From Albirhodobacter sp042466415 (GTDB lineage: Bacteria; Pseudomonadota; Alphaproteobacteria; Rhodobacterales; Rhodobacteraceae), in contig NZ_JAXHCH010000001.1 of assembly GCF_042466415.1 (NCBI RefSeq), positions 124,001-188,000 on the forward strand: DNA of 64,000 nucleotides, given 5' to 3'. Position numbers and translations under genes: made by a program. This document shows, piece after piece, positions 37,521-46,420 of the stretch (position 1 is the stretch's first letter; every line of letters starts with the position of its first letter). The notes under the pieces were generated by a model. It saw only the letters and a list, made by a program, of their open reading frames with translations. It was not told where the DNA came from and did no database searches.

Positions 37521-37536
37521 CCCCCCCACGGGGGGG
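37521..37536. promoter_or_regulatory. C7-AC-G7 palindrome between divergent LuxR-type genes
   Basis: Seven C, then AC, then seven G form a hairpin-capable site between the HTH-hydrolase gene and the small LuxR-type gene. It resembles the element at 32739-32757. Confidence 0.5.
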
Positions 37537-37595
37537 CGAACCATCGTCGTTACTCCCGCTACCCTACCCAAACCGACGCAAAAAGGGAGGGAAAA

Positions 37596-38150
37596 ATGGG
37601 AAATCTGCAAGCCGATCAAGCGTGCAGCGACGTGACACGCGCTGCGACTCTCGCATGCGTGGATGTTGACCCTGCGGGGCGGATTGTTGCGCGGGATGCC
37701 CCCGCGGCGATGTTTCTTTCACAACATCCCTATTTTATGATCACCCGCGGTGCTGAATTCCTAACGGTAAGGCCCAAGGAGGATTTCGCCGATGCCCTCC
37801 GCAGGGCAAGCCGGCCCTTCGACGCGCGCCCAAGCATCATCCGTGCCGATATGCGACCCGAAGGGCCGCCTGTTCAGGTGAACGTGCTGCCTTTCCGAAA
37901 ACGACTGATCCGAATTGTTCTATTCGTGCCGCTGCTCGCGGCGCCGACATTTCCGAGCCTCTCCGCCCGGGAGCGCTCTGTTTTGCAACTGGCTGCAGCA
38001 GGGCAGCGTCGCGACCGGATCGCGCATAGTCTCAACATCTCGATGCCAACCGTTGACATGCATTGCCGAAATCTACGGCGAAAACTTTCCGCCATGACGA
38101 CTTCGGAGGCGATCGCCGTTGCCGCCAAATGGAACCTGCTCGAGGATTAA
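37596..38150 (+). CDS. Small LuxR-type HTH protein
   Basis: 184 residues. The C-terminal LuxR HTH lies about residues 117-180 (FPSLSARERSVLQLAAAGQ, then HSLNISMPTVDMHCRNLRRKL). The N-terminal half is a small alpha/beta region without a recognised receiver motif. The ATG at 37596 has GGGAGGG upstream, which decides it against a longer in-frame start at 37497 that lies within the palindrome region. It is the third LuxR-type protein of the cluster. Its stop TAA shares three bases with the stop of the convergent GSCFA gene. Confidence 0.83.
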   Translation: MGNLQADQACSDVTRAATLACVDVDPAGRIVARDAPAAMFLSQHPYFMITRGAEFLTVRPKEDFADALRRASRPFDARPSIIRADMRPEGPPVQVNVLPFRKRLIRIVLFVPLLAAPTFPSLSARERSVLQLAAAGQRRDRIAHSLNISMPTVDMHCRNLRRKLSAMTTSEAIAVAAKWNLLED

Positions 38151-39262
38151 TCCGATGACGGCGCGGGTTCAAACCACTCTTGAACGAATGTCGCAGTGAC
38201 TTGCCGCACCAAATCGGCGCGCACGTGGACCTGATCCTCTTCCCATGTCAGGTGCCGCGGGGAATTCGTCACCATCTCATAAGATGGGAAATACTCGACG
38301 CAGTCATATGTCTCGCGCATCTCTTCTGCGATGACCCGCAAAACAGACTTGGAATAGGTTGACGAACACACGATGTCATCTGGCGTCATGGTATTTTGGA
38401 GCGGAACAGGCGAGATCGTCACAACCAATTTTGCCTGCGGCGCGACTTTTTGGCAAAGCTTCACCACTTCGTGCATCTGCGCGGATAACTCTGCATGGCT
38501 GGGGCGCAAAAACTCATAGCGCGATTGCAGGTCAGCTTCCGACAACTGCTCTATAACTGCGAGATCGGCGGGATCCGGCGCTTCCTTGCGCAGCCGCGCG
38601 GCCTCCACAGACTTTCGCGCATGATGAAGCTTCTGCATGGCCTCTTGGCGTTGACCAATTTCCCACCGCACAGCCTTGGGATGCGGGTGCGTGTTGAGCG
38701 AAAGTCCTGAGACACGGTCGCGCCACATTTCCACAAGGCCAAGCGTGAAGATAATAACATCTGCGTCTGCGATCTTACGCATGGTTTCCGCGACCATAGT
38801 CCGCAAGAGCGTCGCCTCGTCGCGCGTCAGCAATCGCACACTCGTCGTTGCGGGGTCGAACCATAGAGCCTCACCCGCTGGAATGAGGCCCGCCATCAAA
38901 TCTGCGCCCTCGTCAAATGCGCGGGAAATCTCATCCAGAATCGAGGGAATGTTAAACTTGTTCATTGCAGCTTGGGGCTGCTTTACCGTCTCGTAAAAAT
39001 CGGCAGGTAGATTTAGACCTTTGGTCAGGATTTCGATGCCCTGCCCGACCAATTCCGCTTCGATATTACGAGCAAAGCAAGATCCGATGGTGAAGACTTT
39101 GGCATCGCGGGAAAATCGCGTTTTCGGGGCCGAGTGCACGTAGAAAAAATCAGCCTCAAATCGATCTTTGGCCGTCGCGCCCGTTCCGAGAGTGTTGCTC
39201 TATTGCTTATAAACATTGCCACGCACATTGGCGCGCGTTTGATCAAAGGTGAGCGTTTTCAT
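38147..39262 (-). pseudogene. GSCFA-domain protein with in-frame TAG at codon 21
   Basis: Family of SGNH-like proteins named after the GSCFA motif, found in polysaccharide loci and thought to act on or modify glycans. From the ATG at 39262 (GGGAG 7 nt upstream) the frame reads MKTLTFDQTRANVRGNVYKQ and then meets TAG at 39200-39202. Beyond the TAG the frame is open, with SNTLGTG, then FTIGSCFARNIEAEL carrying the name motif and catalytic-type Ser, and runs to 38147 for 371 residues in all. A GTG at 39139 could give a shorter 330-residue protein but lacks a clear ribosome site. The TAG may be a nonsense mutation (for example from TGG or CAG), a sequence error, or read through. Confidence 0.8.
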
Positions 39263-39485
39263 GGAGACTCCCATCCCTTTAAGCAAGCCTAAGCTGAAAC
39301 CGTTTTAGAGCGCATGACGCATAAGCTTCCCATCAGGACCGCGAAATTCAATGATATCGCGACAAAGGGGCGTAATCATCATTTCTGAAAGCAGCGGCCT
39401 CACCACGAAGGGGCTTCGCTCCAATCGATTTGTTGAACCGATTGGAGCTACGGGATCAAGACAATGCAAGCGCGGCGGCGTGACT
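39263..39485. other. Gap between kinase and GSCFA gene
   Basis: 223 nt holding a perfect 10-bp inverted repeat GCTCCAATCG/CGATTGGAGC (39418-39427 and 39439-39448), without a following T run. An open minus-strand stretch of about 58 codons ends at 39305; it has ordinary coding composition but no start or recognisable family. Confidence 0.4.
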
Positions 39486-41543
39486 TTAATCCGTATAATA
39501 CTTCGCGCCGTACGCAGCACCTGACCCATACCCGCCATATTTTCCGCCGTAGCGCTTCATTTCCTCACCGTCGACTTGGCTCAGGATCAAGCCCGCAACC
39601 TTTTGATTTACCGATGAGAACATTTGGATCGCTTCGTCAACTAGGCCGCGGCTTGTGTCGTTCCATTTGACGGTAAACAACACAGCATCTGCTGTCTGAC
39701 TGATAATCCGCGCGTCAGGCACAACGAGAACTGGTGGCGTATCGATGATGATGTAGTCAAACGTCTCACGCATCTCGCGCAAGAACTGGCGATAAGAGTC
39801 AGACATGAACAGATCGGCCGCGTTGATCGAAGACTTTTCACCCATAATTAATGAGAGACCGATATCTTCATGGCGTACGAGAACCTCGTCGATCTTCGCC
39901 GCGCCCGAGAGCAAGGAGACAAGCCCCTTGCCACTCTCGGATTTTGGAAAATATTCTGAGAGCGTGTTGCGCCGGATGTCGCCCTCGATCAAGAGAACCG
40001 ACTTACCGATACCGACAAGGTTCATGGCAAGAGCGAGGGAGTTGGTCGTTTTCCCTTCGCCGGGAACGGAGGAAGTCGAAATAATGACCTGCGGCGGGTT
40101 ATCAACGTTCGACAGCAAAACCGACGTGCGCAGGTTGCGGATAGCTTCCATCGCGGCCGACGTTGGCTTGGTGCGCATATAGGTCAGGATGTCTTTGCGG
40201 GCCTTGCCTGGAATCAAGGGGATCTGCCCCATCACCACAACGCCCGTCATGTCTTCCAACTCGCGCGCCGTACGGAAGCTGTTTTTCATAGCCTCACGGA
40301 TCAGGACGAGCCCTGCCCCCAGCATCACGCCCAGAACCAAACACATCACCATGACAAGCGTTTTGCGGGGCGCTGTCGGTGTATTGGGGATCACAGCGGC
40401 GGAGAGTAGGCGGCTATCGGCTTGCTGGATGCCTTGTTGTGCCGATGTTTCCTTAAGGCGCGACAAGAAATATTCATAAAGCGTTCCGCTTGCCTCCGCT
40501 TCACGTGTCAGCTGTTGCAATTGAATAAGGTCGTCGCCCTGACGGGCAATCTGCTCTGCAAGTGATTCCTGTGAGCGGATAAGGGCGGCCTGCTGATCCG
40601 TTGCCCGCGCCAGATCCAGTTCGGCGCGGGCGACAACTTGTGCGAACCGCGCATCGAACGCGTCAGAGGCTTGTCCCGTCTGACCAAGGCGCGTGAGTTG
40701 CGCATCATTCGCCGCAGCAATTTTGTCTTCGATGGTGGTCGCGTCTTCGATGCGTGCGATCCGCGCCTCCGCCAGCGTCACTTGTTCCGCTGCGCGTTGG
40801 ATCCGGTCGCGAAGATCTTTGTTCTGAACTTCAAGCGAGGCCAGCATCTCGGGCGACACCAAGGAGATCTGACTGTTAAAGGCCTTCGCGCGCTCCTCGG
40901 CGGTTTCAAGCTCGTCTTTCAGCTCCGCGACGCGGTTCGCCAGCCATTGGGTCGCCTGTTCACTCGCTTCAAATTTCACCTCGATTTGGTTCAAAATATA
41001 CAGACGCGCGAGGGTGTCGGCGATTTTCGCTGCTTTTTCCGGGTCAGTCGAGGTTACCGAGATGTCAAAGACGTAGCTTGACGAAAGATTCCGCACGCTC
41101 ACAGCGTTCAAGAGCGCGCTTACGACCCGCTCACGAATAGCATTTTCGGAAGGAGGGCTAGAAGGTGTGCGAAGTGAGCTGCGAATTTTTTGAACAAACG
41201 ACTTTGGCCGCAAAGCGCCGTTGAATTCGGGATCGGCGACAAGGTTAAGCTCATCCACGACTTTACCGGCAAGACTGCGCGATTTTAGAACTTCGACCTC
41301 GGTATTCAACTCGTCAGACGCGCCCGTCATACCGCCCATGATCCCTTCGAGATCAACGACTTGAGCCTTGCGCGTATCCAGAACGATCACAGATTTTGCC
41401 GTAAAGATCGGGACTGCAATGAATTGAACGTAAACGAAACCGATCAACGCCAAAGCTGCCATCGACCCCAAGACGATGCGCCATCCTGCTCGCAAAGTTA
41501 CAATGATTTTGGAGAGATCAATGACGTCATCTTCTGTTTGCAT
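39486..41543 (-). CDS. Polysaccharide copolymerase/bacterial tyrosine autokinase (Wzc-like)
   Basis: 685 residues. The N-terminal Wzz region has membrane segments near residues 20-40 and 405-425, with a long periplasmic coiled coil (about residues 190-370) between. The C-terminal BY-kinase has Walker A VPGEGKTT (about residues 493-500), Walker A' LLIEGDIRR, and Walker B IIIDTPP. The last 25 residues hold a cluster of six tyrosines with Gly, the autophosphorylation tail. It controls chain length and export with Wza, opposed by a phosphatase. The likely phosphatase partner at 41685 is a PPP-type enzyme rather than the usual low-molecular-weight type. Confidence 0.95.
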   Translation of the reverse strand: MQTEDDVIDLSKIIVTLRAGWRIVLGSMAALALIGFVYVQFIAVPIFTAKSVIVLDTRKAQVVDLEGIMGGMTGASDELNTEVEVLKSRSLAGKVVDELNLVADPEFNGALRPKSFVQKIRSSLRTPSSPPSENAIRERVVSALLNAVSVRNLSSSYVFDISVTSTDPEKAAKIADTLARLYILNQIEVKFEASEQATQWLANRVAELKDELETAEERAKAFNSQISLVSPEMLASLEVQNKDLRDRIQRAAEQVTLAEARIARIEDATTIEDKIAAANDAQLTRLGQTGQASDAFDARFAQVVARAELDLARATDQQAALIRSQESLAEQIARQGDDLIQLQQLTREAEASGTLYEYFLSRLKETSAQQGIQQADSRLLSAAVIPNTPTAPRKTLVMVMCLVLGVMLGAGLVLIREAMKNSFRTARELEDMTGVVVMGQIPLIPGKARKDILTYMRTKPTSAAMEAIRNLRTSVLLSNVDNPPQVIISTSSVPGEGKTTNSLALAMNLVGIGKSVLLIEGDIRRNTLSEYFPKSESGKGLVSLLSGAAKIDEVLVRHEDIGLSLIMGEKSSINAADLFMSDSYRQFLREMRETFDYIIIDTPPVLVVPDARIISQTADAVLFTVKWNDTSRGLVDEAIQMFSSVNQKVAGLILSQVDGEEMKRYGGKYGGYGSGAAYGAKYYTD

Positions 41544-41684
41544 TTGCTCGCCTCTGACGTTTGTAAAACGCTCTATCTGTTTCTAATGAATAGTTTTGAT
41601 CTGCCCGAAAGGCCAGAAATCCTATCAATCTTGCGCTGTCTAACTATGGTCATAATCCGTCCGGAATTGAAAATAAACATGCTT

Positions 41685-42464
41685 TCATAACGATACGGTT
41701 ACAAACTCGACACCTGACGCAGAGAGTAGCGCCGCTGTGAGCCCGCCGCCAGCATAGGCCCCCGTATCGACAGATACCACGCCGCGCACAGCCAAGGGCT
41801 TCTCAACAACGGTGTGCCCGTGAACGACCCACATGCCATCTGTGCGCGCCCTTGTCCCGAAATCAGGATGACCCCAAGTGAGGGATTGATTTGACTGACC
41901 AGAAATCGGCGCCCAAGGATCTGCGCCGGCATGCACAACGGCAACATTGCCACATTGCACCAGTCTGGGACGCGCACGCAGCCAGCTCTCGAGGTCTGGC
42001 CCCATAGCAAGACGCAAAGCATCGCGCGCGACGGGCATGACGCTCGCGTCGGATGTCGCGGAAACTCCGCCGACACCGAAGCTCGCCAAGCATTGCAATC
42101 CGCCATACCGGAGCCACCTTGGCCCCTGCGCCTCCGGATCATCTAGGAATCGAAGCAACATTTCTTCATGATTGCCGAGAATGACTTCGATCTGGTCGCG
42201 CAACTCAAAGGCGCGCCGGAGAGCCTCGGCGCTCTGCTCGCCTCGATCAATCAAATCCCCCACGCAGATGATCCGCGCTGCCGGACTGAGCGCCGTGAGT
42301 CGATCAAGCATCGCCTCAAAGGCGCGGTCCATGCCGTGTATGTCCCCGATTACCGCGAGCAGATCGCAGCCATCCAACCGCACCGGCGGGAAGCTCGCCT
42401 CCCGCTGTGGAACCGGCTTTTGACGGGGTTCCGACCGCTTTAAAATACGAAATTTAGACCACAT
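41685..42464 (-). CDS. PPP-family metallophosphoesterase/serine-threonine-type phosphatase
   Basis: 259 residues. It shows the metallophosphoesterase motifs GDIHG (about residue 41), GDLIDRG (about 69), GNHEE (about 96), and HGHT near the C-terminus, which bind two metals. It belongs to the group of bacterial protein phosphatases related to PrpA/PrpB and diadenosine tetraphosphatase. It lies just upstream of the tyrosine autokinase on the same strand, so a role in dephosphorylating the capsule machinery is possible but is inferred from position only. Confidence 0.87.
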   Translation of the reverse strand: MWSKFRILKRSEPRQKPVPQREASFPPVRLDGCDLLAVIGDIHGMDRAFEAMLDRLTALSPAARIICVGDLIDRGEQSAEALRRAFELRDQIEVILGNHEEMLLRFLDDPEAQGPRWLRYGGLQCLASFGVGGVSATSDASVMPVARDALRLAMGPDLESWLRARPRLVQCGNVAVVHAGADPWAPISGQSNQSLTWGHPDFGTRARTDGMWVVHGHTVVEKPLAVRGVVSVDTGAYAGGGLTAALLSASGVEFVTVSL

Positions 42465-42803
42465 TGCGCCACCTTTAGACCGAACGCCTTAAAGTGCAAT
42501 CCCTTTTAAAACGCTCGGCACTCTGGCTCACGATTCGCCACAAGGTTGAGCTTGGAGGGCGCCGGCGGATCGGCGGAATACCGCGCTTTAACTGCGCCGC
42601 TATAATGTGCAAATGCCCATTTCGGGGGCAATATCTATCCAAAAGGCTAGACAAAGCGCTTGATTATTTTACGATTGATAAACTATGTTGCCGAAATCTT
42701 ACATAGTGGATGCACTCTTTGGTGAGTGGCGTGCTCAATTTTGAGAATCTGGGCATTACGCGCAAAGGCGAAGAAAATTTCAACGTTAAGCCTGAGGGCC
42801 AAA
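42465..42803. other. Divergent intergenic region of the polysaccharide locus
   Basis: 339 nt, visibly more A/T-rich than its neighbours, between the minus-strand phosphatase/kinase unit and the plus-strand sugar transferase. It should carry the promoters of both. No strong operator or RNA structure was recognised. Confidence 0.45.
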
Positions 42804-43529
42804 ATGTCTTACACAGAAATCCTGCTCAAAAAAGAAGTGTCCAGTCACGGCGATGAATCGATCCGATCCGCGCATTCGCGTAAAAAGCCGCAAAAAGGCC
42901 GCTCGTTGATGAGTTTTTCTTATAATAATTTTGGTAAGCGGGTTTTGGATATTGCTTTCAGCTTGGTGTTGATGCCAGTTCTGCTTCCGGTTCTGCTTGC
43001 GATATGGGTCGCGATCCGGCTGAACGGCGGGGCGGCAACCTTCACCCAGCCACGAGTTGGTCGCAACGGTCGTGTCTTTAACTGCTACAAATTTCGCTCG
43101 ATGGTGCCGGATGCGGAGCGTGTGCTGGCAGACATGTGCGCGAGCAATCCAATAATCGCGCAAGAATGGGCCGCCAATCAGAAGCTTCGTGATGATCCGC
43201 GGATCACTAAGGTTGGTAAATTCATCCGCAAGACAAGCTTGGATGAGCTTCCGCAGATCGTCAATGTTTTGCGCGGGGATATGAGCCTCGTGGGCCCGCG
43301 CCCGTTCCTTCCCTCTCAAAAAGAAATTTACGACGCGTTGGGTGGCAAAGCTTATTATTCGCTTCGTCCAGGCATCACCGGACTGTGGCAAATTTGTAGC
43401 CGGAACGATACGACATTTGCGGCGCGCGTGCGCTTTGATGAGGAATACGCGCGGAATCTGAGCGCAAGTAACGATGTTTCACTCATTCTGAACACCGCGA
43501 AAGTTGTCGTGCAGCACACGGGCGCATGA
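42804..43529 (+). CDS. Undecaprenyl-phosphate sugar phosphotransferase (priming glycosyltransferase)
   Basis: 241 residues, the bacterial sugar-transferase domain as in ExoY/WcaJ C-termini. One membrane segment lies at about residues 47-68. Motifs: FTQPRVGRNGRVFNCYKFRSM (in parts), KVGKFIRKTSLDELPQ (catalytic DE), and LVGPRP and RPGITGLWQI. It loads the first sugar phosphate onto undecaprenyl phosphate and so starts each repeat unit. The ATG at 42804 has GAGGG upstream; about 35 residues precede the membrane segment. It lacks the large N-terminal domain of WcaJ, so it resembles ExoY. Confidence 0.93.
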   Translation: MSYTEILLKKEVSSHGDESIRSAHSRKKPQKGRSLMSFSYNNFGKRVLDIAFSLVLMPVLLPVLLAIWVAIRLNGGAATFTQPRVGRNGRVFNCYKFRSMVPDAERVLADMCASNPIIAQEWAANQKLRDDPRITKVGKFIRKTSLDELPQIVNVLRGDMSLVGPRPFLPSQKEIYDALGGKAYYSLRPGITGLWQICSRNDTTFAARVRFDEEYARNLSASNDVSLILNTAKVVVQHTGA

Positions 43530-43625
43530 ATTCGTGCGACCTGTTCTCCACCGAGGATTGTGCGCAGGTGTTTCCTTTGCTAGCCGTATCTTAACCCGAC
43601 CTTTGATGCCCGAGAAAATAGCATA

Positions 43626-45710
43626 ATGCGACAAACACGTTTTTCATGCGGGCTCTTTGTCGTTGTAGCCATGGCTGCGCCATTGCAGGCGCGCTCGGAA
43701 GGTTTTTCGACCTACGGCAGCCCTGGTTTGGTAGATATGCCGAGCGCGTTCACTGCGCCGGACGGGGTGCTTACTTTCACAACGTCAAATATGACGGACC
43801 ATACGCGCAATACGTTACACTTCCAGATTACGCCGCGGATGTCTGGCACATTCCGGTATGCAATTTTGCGGGATTTCTCCGCAGGGGCTGAAAACCCTGA
43901 CAGGTTCGATCGCTCGTTCGATTTTCAGTATCAAATCCGCGAGGAAACAAGCCGATTCCCTGCCCTTGCAATCGGCCTTCAAGATTTTGGGGGCACGGGA
44001 ATATTTGGCGCGGAATATCTGGTCGCGAGCAAAAACATCGGTGAAAAACTATCGGTAACGGCGGGGATCGGCTGGGGTCGGTTTGCGTCCTACGGTGGAT
44101 TTTCGAGCCCATTTGGGAGCCAGTTTCAAAACCGCCCTGTCATTACCAGCATCGAGGAAACAGGGCGCGTGTCGTTTAACCGTTTCTTCCGCGGTGACGC
44201 CGCATTTTTCGGCGGGTTCGATTATCAACTTTCGGACAAACTTCGGCTGGCGGCCGAATACTCTTCGGATGCGTATAGCGTCGAAGTTCAGCGCTTAGGA
44301 TTCGAACGCAAAACGCCCATTAATGTCGGTTTTAACTACCAGACATCTGAACGGCTGGCTTTGAACGGTTTTATAATCGGTGGAGCGCAGGTTGGTTTTG
44401 GCCTGTCCTACACGATTAACCCGAACCGGCCGCAATACATTGGCGGTGTAGAGCGGAATATGCCGCCGATTGCTCCGCGCCGCGACATTGCGGATCTTGG
44501 TTGGGATTTGAACGATATCGAGGCGAACCGGGCGCGCGTGAGATCTGCGCTGAACCAGCAAGGTCTGACGTTGGAAACCTACAACCAGCGCGGGACGACC
44601 GCCGAATTTGCGCTCATCAACAATCGGTATGCGACGTCTGCGCAGGCGCTTGGGCGGGCGGCGCGTGCCATTTCCAACGCCGCGCCCGCAGAGATCGAGA
44701 CATTCGAAATCACACTGGTGTCGCAAGGCATTCCCCTTTCGCGCACCACATTGCGTCGGAGCGATCTTGAGGAACTGGAGCATGCTTGGGACGGAAGCTG
44801 GCAAAGCTTCGTCCGGGCCGACATTACGGATGCGCCGACGCGTTTACCTCCCGATGTCGGCATATATCCCAAGCTGGATTGGTCTTTACTTCCCTATTAC
44901 AGTCTTTCGCTGTTTGATCCCGATAGCCCTCTGCGTATCGATCTCGGCGTGCAGGCATCTGCGCAATACAACTTTACACCAGGTTTCTCTGTCGCCACGA
45001 CGATCCGGCAAAAGCTTGTCGGAACGCTCAGCGATAGCACCCGTGTCTCGAACTCGGTTCTCCCGCATGTCCGCTCCGATCAGGTTTTGTATGACAGCCA
45101 ATCCGGCCCACAAATTGACCGATTGACGGCGGACTATATTTTCAGGCCAGCGAAGGATTTTTATGGCCGGATATCGGCTGGTTACCTTGAGCAGGTATAC
45201 GCAGGCCTTTCGACAGAGGTGCTTTGGTATCCCGTCGAAAGCCGGCTCGCGCTTGGGGCCGAGCTTAACTATGTCGCGCAGCGCCAACCCGACGAGATCC
45301 TCGGCTTGAACGACTACCGCGTTGCGACAGGTCACGCGTCGGCCTATTACGATTTTGGCAACACCTATCGCGGACAAATCGACGTCGGACGCTATCTCGC
45401 AGGAGATTGGGGCTCCACGGTTTCACTTGATCGCAAATTCGATAATGGCGTCACAATCGGCGCTTTCTTCACCCTAACCGATGTGCCTTTCGAAACCTTC
45501 GGAGAGGGTAGCTTCGATAAAGGCATTCGCTTTACCTTCCCCATCGACTGGCTGACAGGTCAATCAGGGCGCAGCGGCTTCTCCCAAACGATCAGGCCGG
45601 TTTTGCGGGATGGTGGCGCCCGCGTGTCTGTCTCAAACCGACTTTACGAGGTGGTCCAGCACGGAAACGCGAACGAGATGCAGCATGGATGGGGTAAATT
45701 CTGGCGATGA
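43626..45710 (+). CDS. YjbH-like outer-membrane exopolysaccharide protein
   Basis: 694 residues. A signal peptide (about residues 1-24) ends PLQARS. The mature protein is a long beta-rich chain with aromatic-ended strands, beginning with the GFSTYGSPGLVDMPSA type of N-terminus known in YjbH/GfcD. In Escherichia coli such proteins act with GfcB/YjbF and GfcC in group-4-type capsule or exopolysaccharide export. The YjbF-like lipoprotein gene overlaps its stop by 4 nt. Confidence 0.88.
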   Translation: MRQTRFSCGLFVVVAMAAPLQARSEGFSTYGSPGLVDMPSAFTAPDGVLTFTTSNMTDHTRNTLHFQITPRMSGTFRYAILRDFSAGAENPDRFDRSFDFQYQIREETSRFPALAIGLQDFGGTGIFGAEYLVASKNIGEKLSVTAGIGWGRFASYGGFSSPFGSQFQNRPVITSIEETGRVSFNRFFRGDAAFFGGFDYQLSDKLRLAAEYSSDAYSVEVQRLGFERKTPINVGFNYQTSERLALNGFIIGGAQVGFGLSYTINPNRPQYIGGVERNMPPIAPRRDIADLGWDLNDIEANRARVRSALNQQGLTLETYNQRGTTAEFALINNRYATSAQALGRAARAISNAAPAEIETFEITLVSQGIPLSRTTLRRSDLEELEHAWDGSWQSFVRADITDAPTRLPPDVGIYPKLDWSLLPYYSLSLFDPDSPLRIDLGVQASAQYNFTPGFSVATTIRQKLVGTLSDSTRVSNSVLPHVRSDQVLYDSQSGPQIDRLTADYIFRPAKDFYGRISAGYLEQVYAGLSTEVLWYPVESRLALGAELNYVAQRQPDEILGLNDYRVATGHASAYYDFGNTYRGQIDVGRYLAGDWGSTVSLDRKFDNGVTIGAFFTLTDVPFETFGEGSFDKGIRFTFPIDWLTGQSGRSGFSQTIRPVLRDGGARVSVSNRLYEVVQHGNANEMQHGWGKFWR

Positions 45711-46387
45711 AAATTACTCTGTGCCTCCCCAAAATATTGGTAATGCTCGTGGCTTTGACGGGCCTGTCGGCGTGTTCGTCCAATTCCGACCAAGTTGCGG
45801 CCTACCGAGCCATTGTACCGGTATTCCAAGGGCAACCGAAGACCGATCCGGCATTTGCAGCGGCGTATGAAAAATCCGCTTCATCCGGCTCACTGGGAAT
45901 GATCGCATCAATTGAAAGCCGCCCCGACCTCATCTCCTCCTTCTTCCTACAAACGAGGTCGGATGCGAGCGGTGTTGAAACGTGGATCGGCCCAGGCGGC
46001 ATTCAAGTCATGATGAATGATGGTATACTTGTCGGGACGCGCGGGTTTGGCGCAGACGTCATGGCCGCAGAGGTAGGGCCAAGTTCAACACTTATCCGCT
46101 CCTTCGGATCGGGATATGTCACGCGTTTGATGACCGTCATGGATGGCGGCAATCATGCAGTCACGCGGGCCTTCCGTTGCGCAATCGCACCGGGCGAGAT
46201 GCAGCCTGTGCCACGGGGCGACGGCGCGATCATGGCGCGTACCGTCACCGAAACCTGCCGGAGCAAGGGCATATCGTTCGATAACTTCTACTGGGTTGTC
46301 CCACAATCCGGCGAAATAATACAATCAAGTCAATGGGCGGGCCTTACGACCGACAAAATGTCATTCCGTCTCACGCCGACGTATTAA
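45707..46387 (+). CDS. YjbF/GfcB-like lipoprotein
   Basis: 226 residues. The lipoprotein signal ends GLSAC, with Cys about residue 23. The body shows IGPGGIQVMMNDGILVGTRGFG and GGNHAVTRAFRC, in the order of the YjbF/GfcB family. Likely an outer-membrane lipoprotein partner of the YjbH-like protein. It starts in an ATGA overlap with the YjbH stop, so translation is coupled. Wza-like gene follows 33 nt later. Confidence 0.85.
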   Translation: MKITLCLPKILVMLVALTGLSACSSNSDQVAAYRAIVPVFQGQPKTDPAFAAAYEKSASSGSLGMIASIESRPDLISSFFLQTRSDASGVETWIGPGGIQVMMNDGILVGTRGFGADVMAAEVGPSSTLIRSFGSGYVTRLMTVMDGGNHAVTRAFRCAIAPGEMQPVPRGDGAIMARTVTETCRSKGISFDNFYWVVPQSGEIIQSSQWAGLTTDKMSFRLTPTY

Positions 46388-46420
46388 CCCTCGCGGCTTA
46401 AGAATAAACTGGAGAATCTT

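Noticed and set aside
39418..39448. 10-bp inverted repeat as a terminator of the kinase gene
   Set aside because: Perfect stem, but no T run follows on either strand, so it is left as an unexplained repeat.
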